Assembly (NCBI GenBank): GCA_013349405.1
Contig: DUZS01000001.1
Span: 62,001-126,000 of the forward strand
DNA from: Desulfuromonadales bacterium
Lineage (GTDB): Bacteria > Desulfobacterota > Desulfuromonadia > Geobacterales > Pseudopelobacteraceae
Direction of reading: 5' to 3'
Length of the DNA stretch: 64,000 bases
Positions within the stretch are counted from its first letter, which is position 1; each line of letters starts with the position of its first letter. A program made the translations under genes and the position numbers. Below the pieces are notes generated by a model. That model did not search any database. It worked only from the letters and a program-made list of their open reading frames with translations, and was not told the origin of the DNA. Positions 38,917 to 48,754 of the stretch are shown one piece after another.

Positions 38917-39987
38917 ATGAGAAATAATGAATTGCACCGTGAGCAGAATGAATGTGAATCTGAACTAAAACGCTACGTTGAACTGTTCGATCTTGCGCCG
39001 GTCGGCTATCTGGTTATTGATGACACCGGCCTGATACGCTCTGCCAATCTTGCCGTCGTCACGATGCTTGGTGTAAGTCGTACCGCACTGCTCAATAAAC
39101 AGGTTATTCAGTTCATCTGTGCTGAAGATCAGGAAATGTATGCTCTGCGGCGCACACAATGCTTCGAATCACATACGCCACAGGCCTGGGAGATGCGCCT
39201 GGTGCGGGGGGATGGCTCTCTGCTGTGGGCTCTTGTTCAGGCTACTCCGGCGCGCAGCGGTGAATACTGGATTACGCTGCATGATGTTACGCTGAAGAAA
39301 CTGGCCGATGCGTTTGCAGAAACCGGCAGGAAAGTCGGGCAGATTTTCCTTGAACCGTTGTGTATGTATGACTCGATGCAGCGGGCCCTTGAGGTATTGA
39401 AGTCGGGTACCGGGTTCGATGCCGTCGGTATTCGCCTTCAGGATGGCGAGGACTTCCCGTATTTCGTCCAGAATGGTTTTTCTGCCGATTTTCTGCAGAC
39501 CGAAAACACGTTGATCGAGCGGAATGCAGATGGCAGGATATGCCGTGGCGAAGACGGCACCATAAGCCTTGAATGCACCTGCGGACTGGTCGTCAGCGGC
39601 AAAACCGATCCGGACAGCCCCCTCTTCACGAAAGGGGGAAGCTGCTGGACAAACGATTCCTTTCCAATCCTGGCCATTCCGCCAGACAGAGATCCCCGCC
39701 TTCATCCCCGCAACCAATGCATCCATCAAAACTACGCCTCCATTGCTCTGATCCCCATTCGTGTCAATGATAAAATTCTCGGTCTGGTGCATCTCAACGA
39801 CCGGCGCAAAGAGTGTTTCACACTTGAAATTATAGAAATCCTGGAAGGGGTGGCAAATCTCCTTGGAGAGGCGATTGTGCGTAAGCAGATGGAAGTCGCA
39901 TTACGCGAGTTAGAGATGGAGCTGCAGGCCAAAAACAGGGAAATCGAGCGGTTAACTCACACCAACCCGCACGATTTACCCGGGTAG
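38917..39987 (+). CDS. PAS-GAF protein, a sensor kinase that lost its catalytic core
   Basis: This 356-residue protein has an N-terminal helix, a PAS domain (about 25-140, YVELFDLAPVGYLVIDDTG) and a GAF domain (about 150-330). A coiled coil then ends in IERLTHTNPHDLPG. That end resembles the beginning of a HisKA H-box (xxxHDL) cut short. About 100 bp of HATPase-like sequence follow at 39983-40089 out of frame, so most of the kinase core seems to have been deleted. A stretch reading SPLFTKGG in the GAF region is encoded by a C5/G5 palindrome (39618-39638). The product may still signal as a sensory fragment. GGGGTG precedes ATG 38917. Confidence 0.8.
   Translation: MRNNELHREQNECESELKRYVELFDLAPVGYLVIDDTGLIRSANLAVVTMLGVSRTALLNKQVIQFICAEDQEMYALRRTQCFESHTPQAWEMRLVRGDGSLLWALVQATPARSGEYWITLHDVTLKKLADAFAETGRKVGQIFLEPLCMYDSMQRALEVLKSGTGFDAVGIRLQDGEDFPYFVQNGFSADFLQTENTLIERNADGRICRGEDGTISLECTCGLVVSGKTDPDSPLFTKGGSCWTNDSFPILAIPPDRDPRLHPRNQCIHQNYASIALIPIRVNDKILGLVHLNDRRKECFTLEIIEILEGVANLLGEAIVRKQMEVALRELEMELQAKNREIERLTHTNPHDLPG
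39618..39638. repeat. C5/G5 palindrome inside the PAS-GAF gene
   Basis: CCCCCTCTTC and GAAAGGGGG arms form an imperfect inverted repeat inside coding sequence, in frame, encoding PLFTKGG. It resembles the palindrome at 11903-11920 and the arms of that at 54924-54998. Confidence 0.55.
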
Positions 39988-40089
39988 TCTCGTGGTGGCG
40001 GGCCGATTGGTAGAAATGCATGGCGGTCGGCTCTGAGTTGAGTCGGAAAGTGAAAGGCAGAGGGAGTCGGTTTTGTTTTACGCGTGATC
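39983..40089 (+). pseudogene. Remnant of a histidine kinase HATPase C-terminus
   Basis: Translated in the frame +1 to the PAS-GAF gene, the DNA reads GSLVVAGRLVEMHGGRL, a stop, then VESESE, where intact kinases have GLAxxRLVEMHGGRLWVESE. A TGG-to-TGA change explains the stop. A one-base shift after SES restores KGRGSRFCFT, the usual final strand. This is the decayed end of the kinase whose sensor part is 38917-39987. Confidence 0.75.
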
Positions 40090-40186
40090 GTTTTAATGGT
40101 ACAAAGTGGGCATGACAATGTTCGGTACACTGTTGACGATTTTTACCGGCTGGCGGAGAAGTTTTTGATTTTTATAAGGAATAAAC

Positions 40187-42529
40187 ATGCTCACAGATAA
40201 TCCAACGGTACCGCTGATACTGGTTGTAGAAGACGATGACAGCCATGCCCTGCTTATTCGTCGCTCTCTTGAGCAGACGCCGACAGAGTATCGACTGGAA
40301 CGGGTCAACACTGTCGCTGCCGCCGTGGCGGCGTCAGAGGAACACACTCCCGGCTTGATACTGACTGATTACCATCTTCCGGACGGTGAAGGCATTGAGT
40401 TTGTCTCTTTGGTGAACGGAGTATGTCCGGTTGTTGTCATGACATCACACGGCAGCGAACAACTCGCCGTGGAGGCCATGAAAATCGGCGTCCAGGATTA
40501 CATTGTAAAATCGCCGGAAGCGTTCGAGGCGTTGCCCCACACGGTGGCACTTGCCTTGAAGGTCTGGTCCCTTATTCAATCGCGCAGGCAGGCTGATAAA
40601 GCTGTTCTCCGGGCAAAAAGGGACTGGGAACGTACATTCGATGCGGTTCCTGACCTGATTGCCACTATTGATATCAATAACACTATTACCCGTGTCAACA
40701 GAGCTATGGCTGACCGCTGCGGCCTGACAGCGGATGAGATCGTTGGGCGTAAATGTTACGAAGTTGTGCACGCTTTGGACACTGCCCGGTGTAACTGCCC
40801 CAAAGTTGATATGATGCAGGATGGCCGGGCGCTTACGGTGAAAGTGAAAGAAAAAATATTGAACGGTTTCTTTGATGTGACAGTCTCTCCCCTTTTTAAT
40901 GAACAGGGCCGCATTACATCCTTTGTCCATGTCATGCGGGATATCACCGAGCGCGTTCAGATGGAGGAAAAGCTGCTGGAGAGTGAGGAAAAGTTCCGGC
41001 ATCTCGCAAACGAGCGGCAGATAATATTGAACGCATCATCCGTGGGGATCATCTTTGTCAAAAATCGAAAAGTGCTCTGGGCCAATCCTGCGCATTGTAA
41101 AATATTCGGCTATGAATCTGAAGCAGCTATAGGCATGTCTACGGCAGAATACTATGCCGACGAGGCATCGTATGAGTACGTCGGAGAAAAAGGCTATGCA
41201 CTTATTGCCTCCGGCGGCATTTTTTCAGAAGATATATTGATGAAAAAGAAGGACGGGTCGCAGCTCTGGTGCAATCTGGTCGGTCAGGCAATAAATCCTG
41301 AAAATACCGAGGAAGGTTCCATCTGGAGCATGCTGGATATCAGTCTCCGTAAACGGGCTGAAGAAGAGCGCCAACAACTGGAGCATCAGTTCCACCAGGC
41401 CCAGAAACTGGAGAGTCTCGGGGTGCTGTCCAGTGGCATCGCCCACGATTTCAATAATATTCTGACGGTCATTCTGGGGCATTGTTATATGGCCGGAGAG
41501 GGGTATACCCCGGAGCAGGAATTTAAAATATCGTTCAAGCAGATTGAAGCTGCCGGAAACCGCGCTGCCATGTTGTGTCGACAGATGCTGACGTACGCCA
41601 GCAAGAGTCCACTGCTCCAGACGCACGTTAATCTGTGGCTGCTGGTCGATGAAGTCGTCAAGATGCTGCAGTCGGCAATCAAGAAGAATGTGACAATCGA
41701 ACTTGATATGAAGCGGGTCGTCCCCGAGATAATGGGTGACGCCGGACAGATTCAGCAGATTGTCATGAACCTGATTATAAATGCCGCCGAGGCGATCGGT
41801 GAGGCCAACGGCACCATCCGGGTCTCACTGATAAGAGTGCTGGTCAGCGATGAACTCCTTGAAACGGATATGTTTGGCGCGGTTATTCAGGCAGGAGGAT
41901 ATATCTGTCTGGAGGTGGCCGACAGCGGCAGCGGCATGGATGATGAAACGCAGAAACGGATCTTTGAGCCGTTCTTTACCACTAAACTCAACGGGCGCGG
42001 CCTCGGCATGTCGGCTATACAAGGCATCGTAACAGGGCATGGAGCGTTCCTGCAAATGACCAGCGCCCCGGATGCCGGTACGACTTTCAAGGTGTTTTTC
42101 CCGGTGCCGGCGGCACCGGATACCACTGAAATGTCTGCGCATCGGACAGTTGCTGCAGAAATAACGAGCGGCACTGTTTTGCTGGTTGACGATGAACAGG
42201 TATTGCGCGATATGGGTGCTGACCTGCTGGCAGCGTTGGGATTTACGACGGTAACTGCAGAGAATGGCAGCACGGCGGTTGCAATCTACCGCGAGCGTGG
42301 CGACAAAATAGACGTGGTCCTGCTGGATCTGACCATGCCGGAAATGGGCGGTATCGAAACCTATCATGAACTGCGCGCCATCAATCCGGTCCTCCCGGTC
42401 ATCATCTGCAGTGGTTACAGCATGGAGTCGGTCAAGAATGTCATCAGCCATGATCCGCATGCATGTTTTGTGCAGAAACCATACAACCCTGTCGAGCTGC
42501 GGAGTGCGCTTACGGGGATGATGGGATAA
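40187..42529 (+). CDS. Hybrid sensor kinase (REC-PAS-PAS-HisKA-HATPase-REC)
   Basis: This 780-residue cytoplasmic protein has an N-terminal receiver with D61 in LILTDYHLPDGEG. Two PAS domains follow (about 145-265, with a CNCP motif, and about 285-400). The NtrB-like H-box is SSGIAHDFNNILT (about 420), and the HATPase domain has NLIINAAEAIGEANG and GRGLGMSAIQGIVTGHGA. A C-terminal receiver has LLDLTMPEMGG. The histidine and both phospho-acceptors are present. No output regulator is adjacent. Ligand and target are unknown. Confidence 0.9.
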   Translation: MLTDNPTVPLILVVEDDDSHALLIRRSLEQTPTEYRLERVNTVAAAVAASEEHTPGLILTDYHLPDGEGIEFVSLVNGVCPVVVMTSHGSEQLAVEAMKIGVQDYIVKSPEAFEALPHTVALALKVWSLIQSRRQADKAVLRAKRDWERTFDAVPDLIATIDINNTITRVNRAMADRCGLTADEIVGRKCYEVVHALDTARCNCPKVDMMQDGRALTVKVKEKILNGFFDVTVSPLFNEQGRITSFVHVMRDITERVQMEEKLLESEEKFRHLANERQIILNASSVGIIFVKNRKVLWANPAHCKIFGYESEAAIGMSTAEYYADEASYEYVGEKGYALIASGGIFSEDILMKKKDGSQLWCNLVGQAINPENTEEGSIWSMLDISLRKRAEEERQQLEHQFHQAQKLESLGVLSSGIAHDFNNILTVILGHCYMAGEGYTPEQEFKISFKQIEAAGNRAAMLCRQMLTYASKSPLLQTHVNLWLLVDEVVKMLQSAIKKNVTIELDMKRVVPEIMGDAGQIQQIVMNLIINAAEAIGEANGTIRVSLIRVLVSDELLETDMFGAVIQAGGYICLEVADSGSGMDDETQKRIFEPFFTTKLNGRGLGMSAIQGIVTGHGAFLQMTSAPDAGTTFKVFFPVPAAPDTTEMSAHRTVAAEITSGTVLLVDDEQVLRDMGADLLAALGFTTVTAENGSTAVAIYRERGDKIDVVLLDLTMPEMGGIETYHELRAINPVLPVIICSGYSMESVKNVISHDPHACFVQKPYNPVELRSALTGMMG

Positions 42530-42555
42530 GCAGCCGTTTTGTGAAGGATCATTGC

Positions 42556-44340
42556 GTGAAGAATAACTCACTCCTGCCGGGACTCCTGCTACGTAGTATC
42601 CTCCTTGCACTGCTCTTGCTTGCCGTCGTCCCCCCCCGGCTTTTTGCTGCTGAACCGGTCGAGGTACGTGTTGTCGGACTCGAAGGTGATCCGCTTAAAA
42701 ACGTGATTTCCGCCCTGGCTCTCCCTGCCGGACTTGTCAAAGATGGCTCCGTAGACAAACTCTGGCTCGATTATTTCAACCGTCAGGCAGAGTCGAAAGT
42801 CCGGCTGGCGCTGGAACCTTTTGGTTACTACGGATCACTTGTAACCACCGCCCTTGAAGAGAAAAAAGAGGGGGGCTATACCCTGCTGGTCACCGTGACA
42901 GCCGGTGAGATGGTTCGTCTTGGTGAGGTGGCTGTGAAGATCGAGGGTGACGGGTCGGCAGAACCGCTTCTCCTTGAAAAAGCCGCAACCTTTCCGCTTC
43001 GCACGGGTGATCAGCTTCAGCATGATCTGTACGAGAAAGCCAAAAGTGAAATTCTCTCCACGTCCCGGGAGTTGGGGTATCTGGACGCTCATTTTTCTAC
43101 TCATGAAATTCTGGTTGATCCCAAGACTGTATCAGCCCGGATCCATCTGATTCTGGCAAGCGGTTCCCGCTATCTGTTCGGTACAACAACTATATCAGGG
43201 GCTACCTATTACCCCGATGAACTGCTGCGGCGCTATATCCCGTTCAAGGTGGGAGAGCCGTTTTCCTATAAAGCGGTGGGAATAACGCAGCTCAATTTTA
43301 CCAGCAGCCCCTATTTTAAAAGTGTCAGTGTCGTTCCCGACAAAGCGGCAGCGACAGCACTGCAGGTGCCGGTGATCATTACGGTGGTTCCGGCGCCGCG
43401 CCTCACCATACGCCCCGGTATCGGCTACGGCACCGACACCGGGGCTCGCGCCTCGGTCGGCTTCAAACATTTAAGCCTGTTCGCACCGGGCAATACATTT
43501 ACCAGCGAGATTGCCGTTGCCGAGCGCTTACAGGGAATCGGCTCCGCCTACACCATACCGAGCGATCAGAACATTGAAACATTTTCCACTATCCAGCTCA
43601 ATCTTCAACGGGAAAAGGGTACTGACACCGTCAGCAAACTGGCCTATCTGGAGCCGGGCCGAACAACCGGGTTCGGTGAAAAACGTCTTGGTACGGCCTC
43701 TGTTAGACTCATGTATGAAGAGTACAGTGTCGGTCTTGAGGGTAAAAGTACCTCCCTGCTGCTGCTCCCGGGCATCCGCTTTTCCCAGCATGACTATGAC
43801 GATCTGATCCGCCCCGCAAAAGGTTGGCACTATTCTCTGGAAACTCGCGGCGCCCACCGGATGGTCATTTCAGATGCCTCTTTCATCCAGTTCATTGCCG
43901 ATTGCGGTGTTATTGTACCGCTCCCGTGGCGTCTCTCCGCCAAAAGCAGGGTAAAAGGGGCAACAACGGTCATCAATGACCCCTTTACGAGCGTGCCGAG
44001 TTCGCTGCGATTCTTTGCCGGCGGTGACAGCAGTGTCCGTGGCTATGCTTACAAATCTCTCGGTCCGAAGGATGCCACCGGCGACGTGGTTGGCGGCAAG
44101 CACCTGTTGCAGGGGAGTATGGAGCTGCAGCGGGCGCTGTTTGACAACTGGGCCGTGTCGCTCTTTTATGACACCGGAAACGCCTTTGATGACGTCGCGA
44201 ATTTTAAACTCTACCAGGGGGTCGGCATCGGTATTCACTACGGAACCCCGATCGGTGCGCTCAACCTGAATCTGGCCCGGCAGATCGGCGTACCCGACCC
44301 CCGCTTCAGAATCCATTTCACCATCGGATTCCAGCTGTGA
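42556..44340 (+). CDS. tamA: Outer-membrane assembly protein TamA (Omp85 family)
   Basis: This 594-residue protein has a signal peptide (LLLRSILLALLLLAVVPPRLFA), three POTRA-like domains (about 35-270) and a C-terminal 16-stranded barrel. It shows GGDSSVRGYAYKSLGP, the lid-lock loop signature of Omp85 proteins, and ends in a strand with terminal hydrophobic IHFTIGFQL. I start at GTG 42556, which has AAGGA 7 bp upstream; a longer ATG reading begins inside the previous gene. It is coupled to tamB by a 4-bp overlap. TamA and TamB help insert outer-membrane proteins and move lipids. Confidence 0.9.
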   Translation: MKNNSLLPGLLLRSILLALLLLAVVPPRLFAAEPVEVRVVGLEGDPLKNVISALALPAGLVKDGSVDKLWLDYFNRQAESKVRLALEPFGYYGSLVTTALEEKKEGGYTLLVTVTAGEMVRLGEVAVKIEGDGSAEPLLLEKAATFPLRTGDQLQHDLYEKAKSEILSTSRELGYLDAHFSTHEILVDPKTVSARIHLILASGSRYLFGTTTISGATYYPDELLRRYIPFKVGEPFSYKAVGITQLNFTSSPYFKSVSVVPDKAAATALQVPVIITVVPAPRLTIRPGIGYGTDTGARASVGFKHLSLFAPGNTFTSEIAVAERLQGIGSAYTIPSDQNIETFSTIQLNLQREKGTDTVSKLAYLEPGRTTGFGEKRLGTASVRLMYEEYSVGLEGKSTSLLLLPGIRFSQHDYDDLIRPAKGWHYSLETRGAHRMVISDASFIQFIADCGVIVPLPWRLSAKSRVKGATTVINDPFTSVPSSLRFFAGGDSSVRGYAYKSLGPKDATGDVVGGKHLLQGSMELQRALFDNWAVSLFYDTGNAFDDVANFKLYQGVGIGIHYGTPIGALNLNLARQIGVPDPRFRIHFTIGFQL

Positions 44341-47300
44341 AACGCTTCATTGTCTACAGCTCGCTCGTCATGCTCCTCAGCACGGTTCTGGGGGGCGAAC
44401 TTGCCTTGAAGTGGCTGCTGGGGAGCCCTGACGGGGTCAGATGGCTTCTCGGGACAGTTTCGCGGAATACGCCGGTAACGATTTCTGCCCGTACCGTCAC
44501 CGGCGACCTTGATTCAACCGTTCGTCTGGAAGGTGTTGCCGCCCAATGGCCCGGCGGAGATATCTCTATAGCAGACGTACGCCTCCACTGTCGGCCGATG
44601 CGTATCCCCTTTGGCTACGTAGCGATACGGGAACTGTCGCTCCGGGGGGTCCGATTCCGGGACAGTTTGCCACCTGCGAGCAGCGAACCTGAGATTGTCT
44701 GGCCGCACATCACCGGGATTCCGGCCCAATTAAGCGGCTGGATAGATCTCTTCACGGTCGAGGATGCTCTCTACCAGAAACTGAAGCAGCCGCCGCTTAA
44801 AATCCCCGACATTTCCGCTTCCCTCTCATGGCGGAGCTCCCAGCTGAGCGTGAACAAACTTTCGCTTAAAACGGTGCAGGGAGTGGTCTCAGGGAGAGCC
44901 ACGGCAGGCTTTGACACCCCTTCGCTCGATTCCTCTCTAACGTTTGAGCCGCTCACTCCACTCGCCGGCTGTAGCAAATTTCAACTGCGCACCAGGCTCC
45001 ACGCCGGGCAGTTGCCGGAGCAGGTGGCCGGTGATATGACGGTCACTGCTTTGTCCGGTACCAACCTGAAATACAGCATGACCGGTGATATCGGGCTGAC
45101 CGGAAAAGAGCTGAGCCTGCACCGGTTGACCGCCTTCGAAAAAGGGCGCAGCGGTACGGTCAACGTGACCGGTGTCCTGCCGCTCAGGGGTGATGTCCGC
45201 GTGCAGCTGGAGGCTGTCGGAGTTGATATCACGCGGGAACTGGGTAAAAAAGGCGCCTTATCCGGGATGCTTGACCTGAAATGGGACGGTAAAGAGTATT
45301 CCGGTAAGCTTACTGGCAACAGCAGTGGTGACGGCTGGCTGAAAGCACGTGCCGCGGGTCAATTGCGCGGCAATGCCGAGAGTGCAGAACTGTCGGCTCT
45401 TGACGCGTCGGTTCTTAACGGTGTCGTCCGGGGAGACCTCCGCTTCAACTGGCGCAGCGGGGTGATGGTAACAGGAGCTCTGCGTGGAGAGGGATTAAAC
45501 CCTGCCATCCTCGACCCTGCGTGGCTCGGAGTAGTTAATTTCGCCGTGGAGCGCTTTATGGTTGCATTGGATGGAGGCCGGTTACAGCAGGGAGAGCTGC
45601 ATGGCCGCCTGAAGGAAAGCCGTCTTCGCGGCAAGGCTCTTTCCGGAGAGGTTGCCGCCGTCCTGAAAAACAATGACCTTACCATTAACCGCCTGTTCCT
45701 TCGCGGTAACGGTTTTGACATCGCAGCATCCGGCATTCTCAGTCAGCGTCTCGAAATGAAAGCACAGATCAGTGACCTCTCGGGTCTCATTCCGCAGGCA
45801 AGCGGCTCTCTTGCTCTTCAGGGATGGGGGCGTTATGCCGCAGGGGTTGTCAGCGGCACTGTTACCGGCCATGGTGCACAGCTGAGTGCGGAGGGACTGC
45901 AGATCTCGTCGGCCACTTTTTCCGCGAGATCCGCTGACGGACCGGAGCGTGCCGTAATTGCCGCTGCCGAGGTGAATGGCCTGACGTATCAGGATTTACA
46001 GCTGCTGAAGTCAACCCTGAACATCCGGCTTACCGATGGGCCAAAGCGCCTTTTAACTGCCGTCGCACTGCTGTACAACGTGACCTATCGTGGCGTACAC
46101 GCCGATACCGCCTCGCTGAAGGTCGATGGAGCGCTGCTGAATCACCGACTGGAGGTGGCGCTTACATCATCAGATGCCGTTGGTACCGGGAAACTGTCCG
46201 GTGGCTATGCCGATGGCCGCTGGCAGGGGAGGTTGACCGATTTTTCGGGGCATGACACGGTTGGCCCCTACACGCTTGCAGCTCCGGCAGCGCTGATATT
46301 CTCGGCAGAGTACCTTGAGATCGCCCCGCTTGTGCTGACCGGAATGGCTTCCGAGCGGGCTGAGCTGTCCGGTCGGCTTCACCTGAAACCGCGTACAGGC
46401 ACGGCACAGGCGAGCTGGAACAAGCTGAGCCTGGCCCGGGGCAACAAATGGCTTAATGGCATCAGCCTCGCCGGGGAGAGCTCAGGGCAGCTTCGTCTCG
46501 GCCTGAGCGGCGACGAACACTTCAATCTGAAAGGGAAAGCGTCTGCGACCGGTTCGGTGACGCTTGACAGACAGTCCGTGACCATCACGAAAGCGACCAT
46601 TGATCTGGATGCCGGAGGGGGGGGGACAGCCGCCCTGTTTGAGCTTCGCACCAATGAGGGGATCTCTGCCACGGGGAGATTCATTTCGCCCGCACCGGCC
46701 ACTCTGTCCGTTCCGACCAGTGGCGAGCTGCATGCCACCTGGGAAGGTCTCGATCCGGCACTTGCACGGCGCTGGCTCCCCAAGGGAAGCGAACTGCGCG
46801 GACAGCTTTCCGGGAATATCGCAGGAAAATTGCTGCCGGAGCAGCGCTGCGATCTGACCGGTAGTGTCACCCTGGCAAACGGATCTGGAGGTTGGCGGGA
46901 TAACGGGCGCGAATTGACGGTTGCCGTCCGGAGCGCAGAGGTGCGCTGGAACTGGCGTGACGACTCCCTCCGCGGTACGTTTTCAGTGGCACTGGCACAG
47001 CTGGGCGAGTCAAGAGGGAATTTTCAACTGCCGCTGCCGGCGCGCTTCGGAGCAGCCATCAACCCGGGGGGCCAGATTAAAGGGGGAATCAGCGGCACTT
47101 TCCAGGAGAGCGGAGTCGTCAATGCACTGTTTCCGGGACTGTTGCAGGAGGCCAAAAGCCTGGTGAAGGTAGATCTTCAGGCCGGGGGGACGTGGCAGAC
47201 ACCAGTTGTGAGCGGGACCGTCAGTATGACTCAGGCGGGTGCCTACATTCCGTCGGCCGGAATCAGGCTTACCGATGTCCAGCTGGATGCGCATCTGGAT

Positions 47301-48428
47301 GCCGGCAGCAGGGGGACGCACATACAGATTGAAAATTTCCGGCTCACGTCCGGTAAAGGTTCGCTGGAGGGAACTGCCGGAATCTCTTTTACGGGAAACA
47401 GCTTGACAGGCTATCGCGGCACTCTGCGCGGCGACCGTTTTCAGGCGTTGAACCTCCCGGAACAGCAGCTGATAATCGCTCCGGACCTCACGTTCTCCGG
47501 CGACCGGGAGACCTTTTCCGCCCGCGGGGTGATCCGGGTTCCCGAGATGCTGCTCCGTCGTTTCAGCTCTTCAGCGGATATCAAGCCGAGCGGAGACGTT
47601 GTCGTGGCAGGGAGGGAAAGCGCTGCGTCGCGGGCGACCGGTTTTCCGCTCGATCTGCAGCTCCAGATCCTGCTTGGAGATAAGGTGTTTGTGAGGTACG
47701 GGGGATTGGACGCCCGTCTGGCGGGAGGCATAAAACTTGTCATGGCAGATTTTTCAACGGCAACCGCAACCGGTGAGATCAAAGTTGCCAAGGGGACCTA
47801 CCGGATCTATGGCGTCAGTCTGGAGATACAGCGGGGACGGGCACTTTTTTCAGGCGGACCGGTAGAACGGCCGACCCTCGATATTCTCGCGCTGCGCACG
47901 GTTGATGATGTCAAGGCAGGGGTGACGGTAACCGGTACCCCTGAAGAACCATTGATCAAGCTCTATTCAGAACCCACGCTGCCGGATAGGGAGATTTTGT
48001 CCTATGTTGTTCTTGGTCGCAGCCTCGGAGAAAGCGGGAGCCAGGGGGGCAAGCTGATGGAGGCGGCGTCGCTGTTTGTTTCTTCCGACAATTCGCTGGG
48101 ACTTCAAGAACAGCTTAAAGAGTGGATCGCCCTCGATACCTTAAGCGTTTCTTCCGGGAAGGATCAGCGTCCCGGCTACAAAGCCATTGAGCCGTCGCTG
48201 CGAAGCAGTTCACAGAACAGTACGAATACCAATGGCGTGTCCCAGACCATGCTTGAGCTCGGAAAATATCTGACTCCCAGGCTCTATGTCAGCTATGGGA
48301 AGTCGCTCTTCGATCAGAGTCAACAGGTTCGAGCCCGATATTCAATCAGCAAACGGTGGGAGGTCGAATCGAAGGTCAGTGCCGTTGCGACCGGTGGCGA
48401 CCTGCTGTACCGGATCGAACTGAAATGA
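44337..48428 (+). CDS. tamB: Translocation and assembly module protein TamB
   Basis: This 1363-residue protein has one N-terminal signal anchor (IVYSSLVMLLSTVLGGELALKWLLG) and a very long repetitive beta-structure that forms the periplasm-spanning hydrophobic groove. The C-terminal TamB domain (about 1020-1363) has the usual conserved stretches ATGEIKVAKGTYRIYG, GVTVTGTPEEPLIKLYSEP and LPDREILSYVVLGR, and ends in SYGKSLFDQSQQVRARYSIS. It joins TamA in the outer membrane to the inner membrane. Length is typical. Confidence 0.93.
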   Translation: MKRFIVYSSLVMLLSTVLGGELALKWLLGSPDGVRWLLGTVSRNTPVTISARTVTGDLDSTVRLEGVAAQWPGGDISIADVRLHCRPMRIPFGYVAIRELSLRGVRFRDSLPPASSEPEIVWPHITGIPAQLSGWIDLFTVEDALYQKLKQPPLKIPDISASLSWRSSQLSVNKLSLKTVQGVVSGRATAGFDTPSLDSSLTFEPLTPLAGCSKFQLRTRLHAGQLPEQVAGDMTVTALSGTNLKYSMTGDIGLTGKELSLHRLTAFEKGRSGTVNVTGVLPLRGDVRVQLEAVGVDITRELGKKGALSGMLDLKWDGKEYSGKLTGNSSGDGWLKARAAGQLRGNAESAELSALDASVLNGVVRGDLRFNWRSGVMVTGALRGEGLNPAILDPAWLGVVNFAVERFMVALDGGRLQQGELHGRLKESRLRGKALSGEVAAVLKNNDLTINRLFLRGNGFDIAASGILSQRLEMKAQISDLSGLIPQASGSLALQGWGRYAAGVVSGTVTGHGAQLSAEGLQISSATFSARSADGPERAVIAAAEVNGLTYQDLQLLKSTLNIRLTDGPKRLLTAVALLYNVTYRGVHADTASLKVDGALLNHRLEVALTSSDAVGTGKLSGGYADGRWQGRLTDFSGHDTVGPYTLAAPAALIFSAEYLEIAPLVLTGMASERAELSGRLHLKPRTGTAQASWNKLSLARGNKWLNGISLAGESSGQLRLGLSGDEHFNLKGKASATGSVTLDRQSVTITKATIDLDAGGGGTAALFELRTNEGISATGRFISPAPATLSVPTSGELHATWEGLDPALARRWLPKGSELRGQLSGNIAGKLLPEQRCDLTGSVTLANGSGGWRDNGRELTVAVRSAEVRWNWRDDSLRGTFSVALAQLGESRGNFQLPLPARFGAAINPGGQIKGGISGTFQESGVVNALFPGLLQEAKSLVKVDLQAGGTWQTPVVSGTVSMTQAGAYIPSAGIRLTDVQLDAHLDAGSRGTHIQIENFRLTSGKGSLEGTAGISFTGNSLTGYRGTLRGDRFQALNLPEQQLIIAPDLTFSGDRETFSARGVIRVPEMLLRRFSSSADIKPSGDVVVAGRESAASRATGFPLDLQLQILLGDKVFVRYGGLDARLAGGIKLVMADFSTATATGEIKVAKGTYRIYGVSLEIQRGRALFSGGPVERPTLDILALRTVDDVKAGVTVTGTPEEPLIKLYSEPTLPDREILSYVVLGRSLGESGSQGGKLMEAASLFVSSDNSLGLQEQLKEWIALDTLSVSSGKDQRPGYKAIEPSLRSSSQNSTNTNGVSQTMLELGKYLTPRLYVSYGKSLFDQSQQVRARYSISKRWEVESKVSAVATGGDLLYRIELK

Positions 48429-48451
48429 CACATTAAAACCCTCATTCTCAG

Positions 48452-48480
48452 TTGACCAGTACCAATAAATATTATAGAAT
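48452..48480 (+). promoter_or_regulatory. Sigma70-type promoter for parDE
   Basis: TTGACC (48452-48457) and TAGAAT (48475-48480) are 17 bp apart, 31 bp before parD, so the module does not depend on tamB transcription. Confidence 0.6.
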
Positions 48481-48511
48481 TATCCGCCACTAAGTCGAGG
48501 GAGGTTACTCC

Positions 48512-48754
48512 ATGCAAAAAAATACCAGTGTTTCTTTAGGCGCTCACTACGAAAAGTTCATTTCTCAACAGGTTGCTCATGGTCGTTTCGGTTCAGCAAG
48601 TGAGATGATTCGTGCTGGTCTGCGACTTTTGGAAGAACGTGAGACAAAACAGTACTTGCTACGCCAAGCGCTTATAAAAGGTGAAGAAAGCGGCACCTCT
48701 GATTATTCTCTCCAAAGTTTAATTGATGAAATTGATGGCGAGGCTTTCAACTGA
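48512..48754 (+). CDS. parD: ParD-family antitoxin
   Basis: This 80-residue ribbon-helix-helix protein has TSVSLGAHYEKFISQQV then GRFGSASEMIRAGLRLLEERE, the ParD signature. The acidic C-terminal region would wrap the toxin. GGGAGG precedes the ATG. It overlaps parE by one base. Confidence 0.92.
   Translation: MQKNTSVSLGAHYEKFISQQVAHGRFGSASEMIRAGLRLLEERETKQYLLRQALIKGEESGTSDYSLQSLIDEIDGEAFN

Noticed and set aside
42463-42555. ATG-initiated N-terminal extension of TamA
   Set aside because: It overlaps the end of the hybrid kinase gene and would bury the signal peptide; GTG 42556 with AAGGA gives a normal secreted protein.
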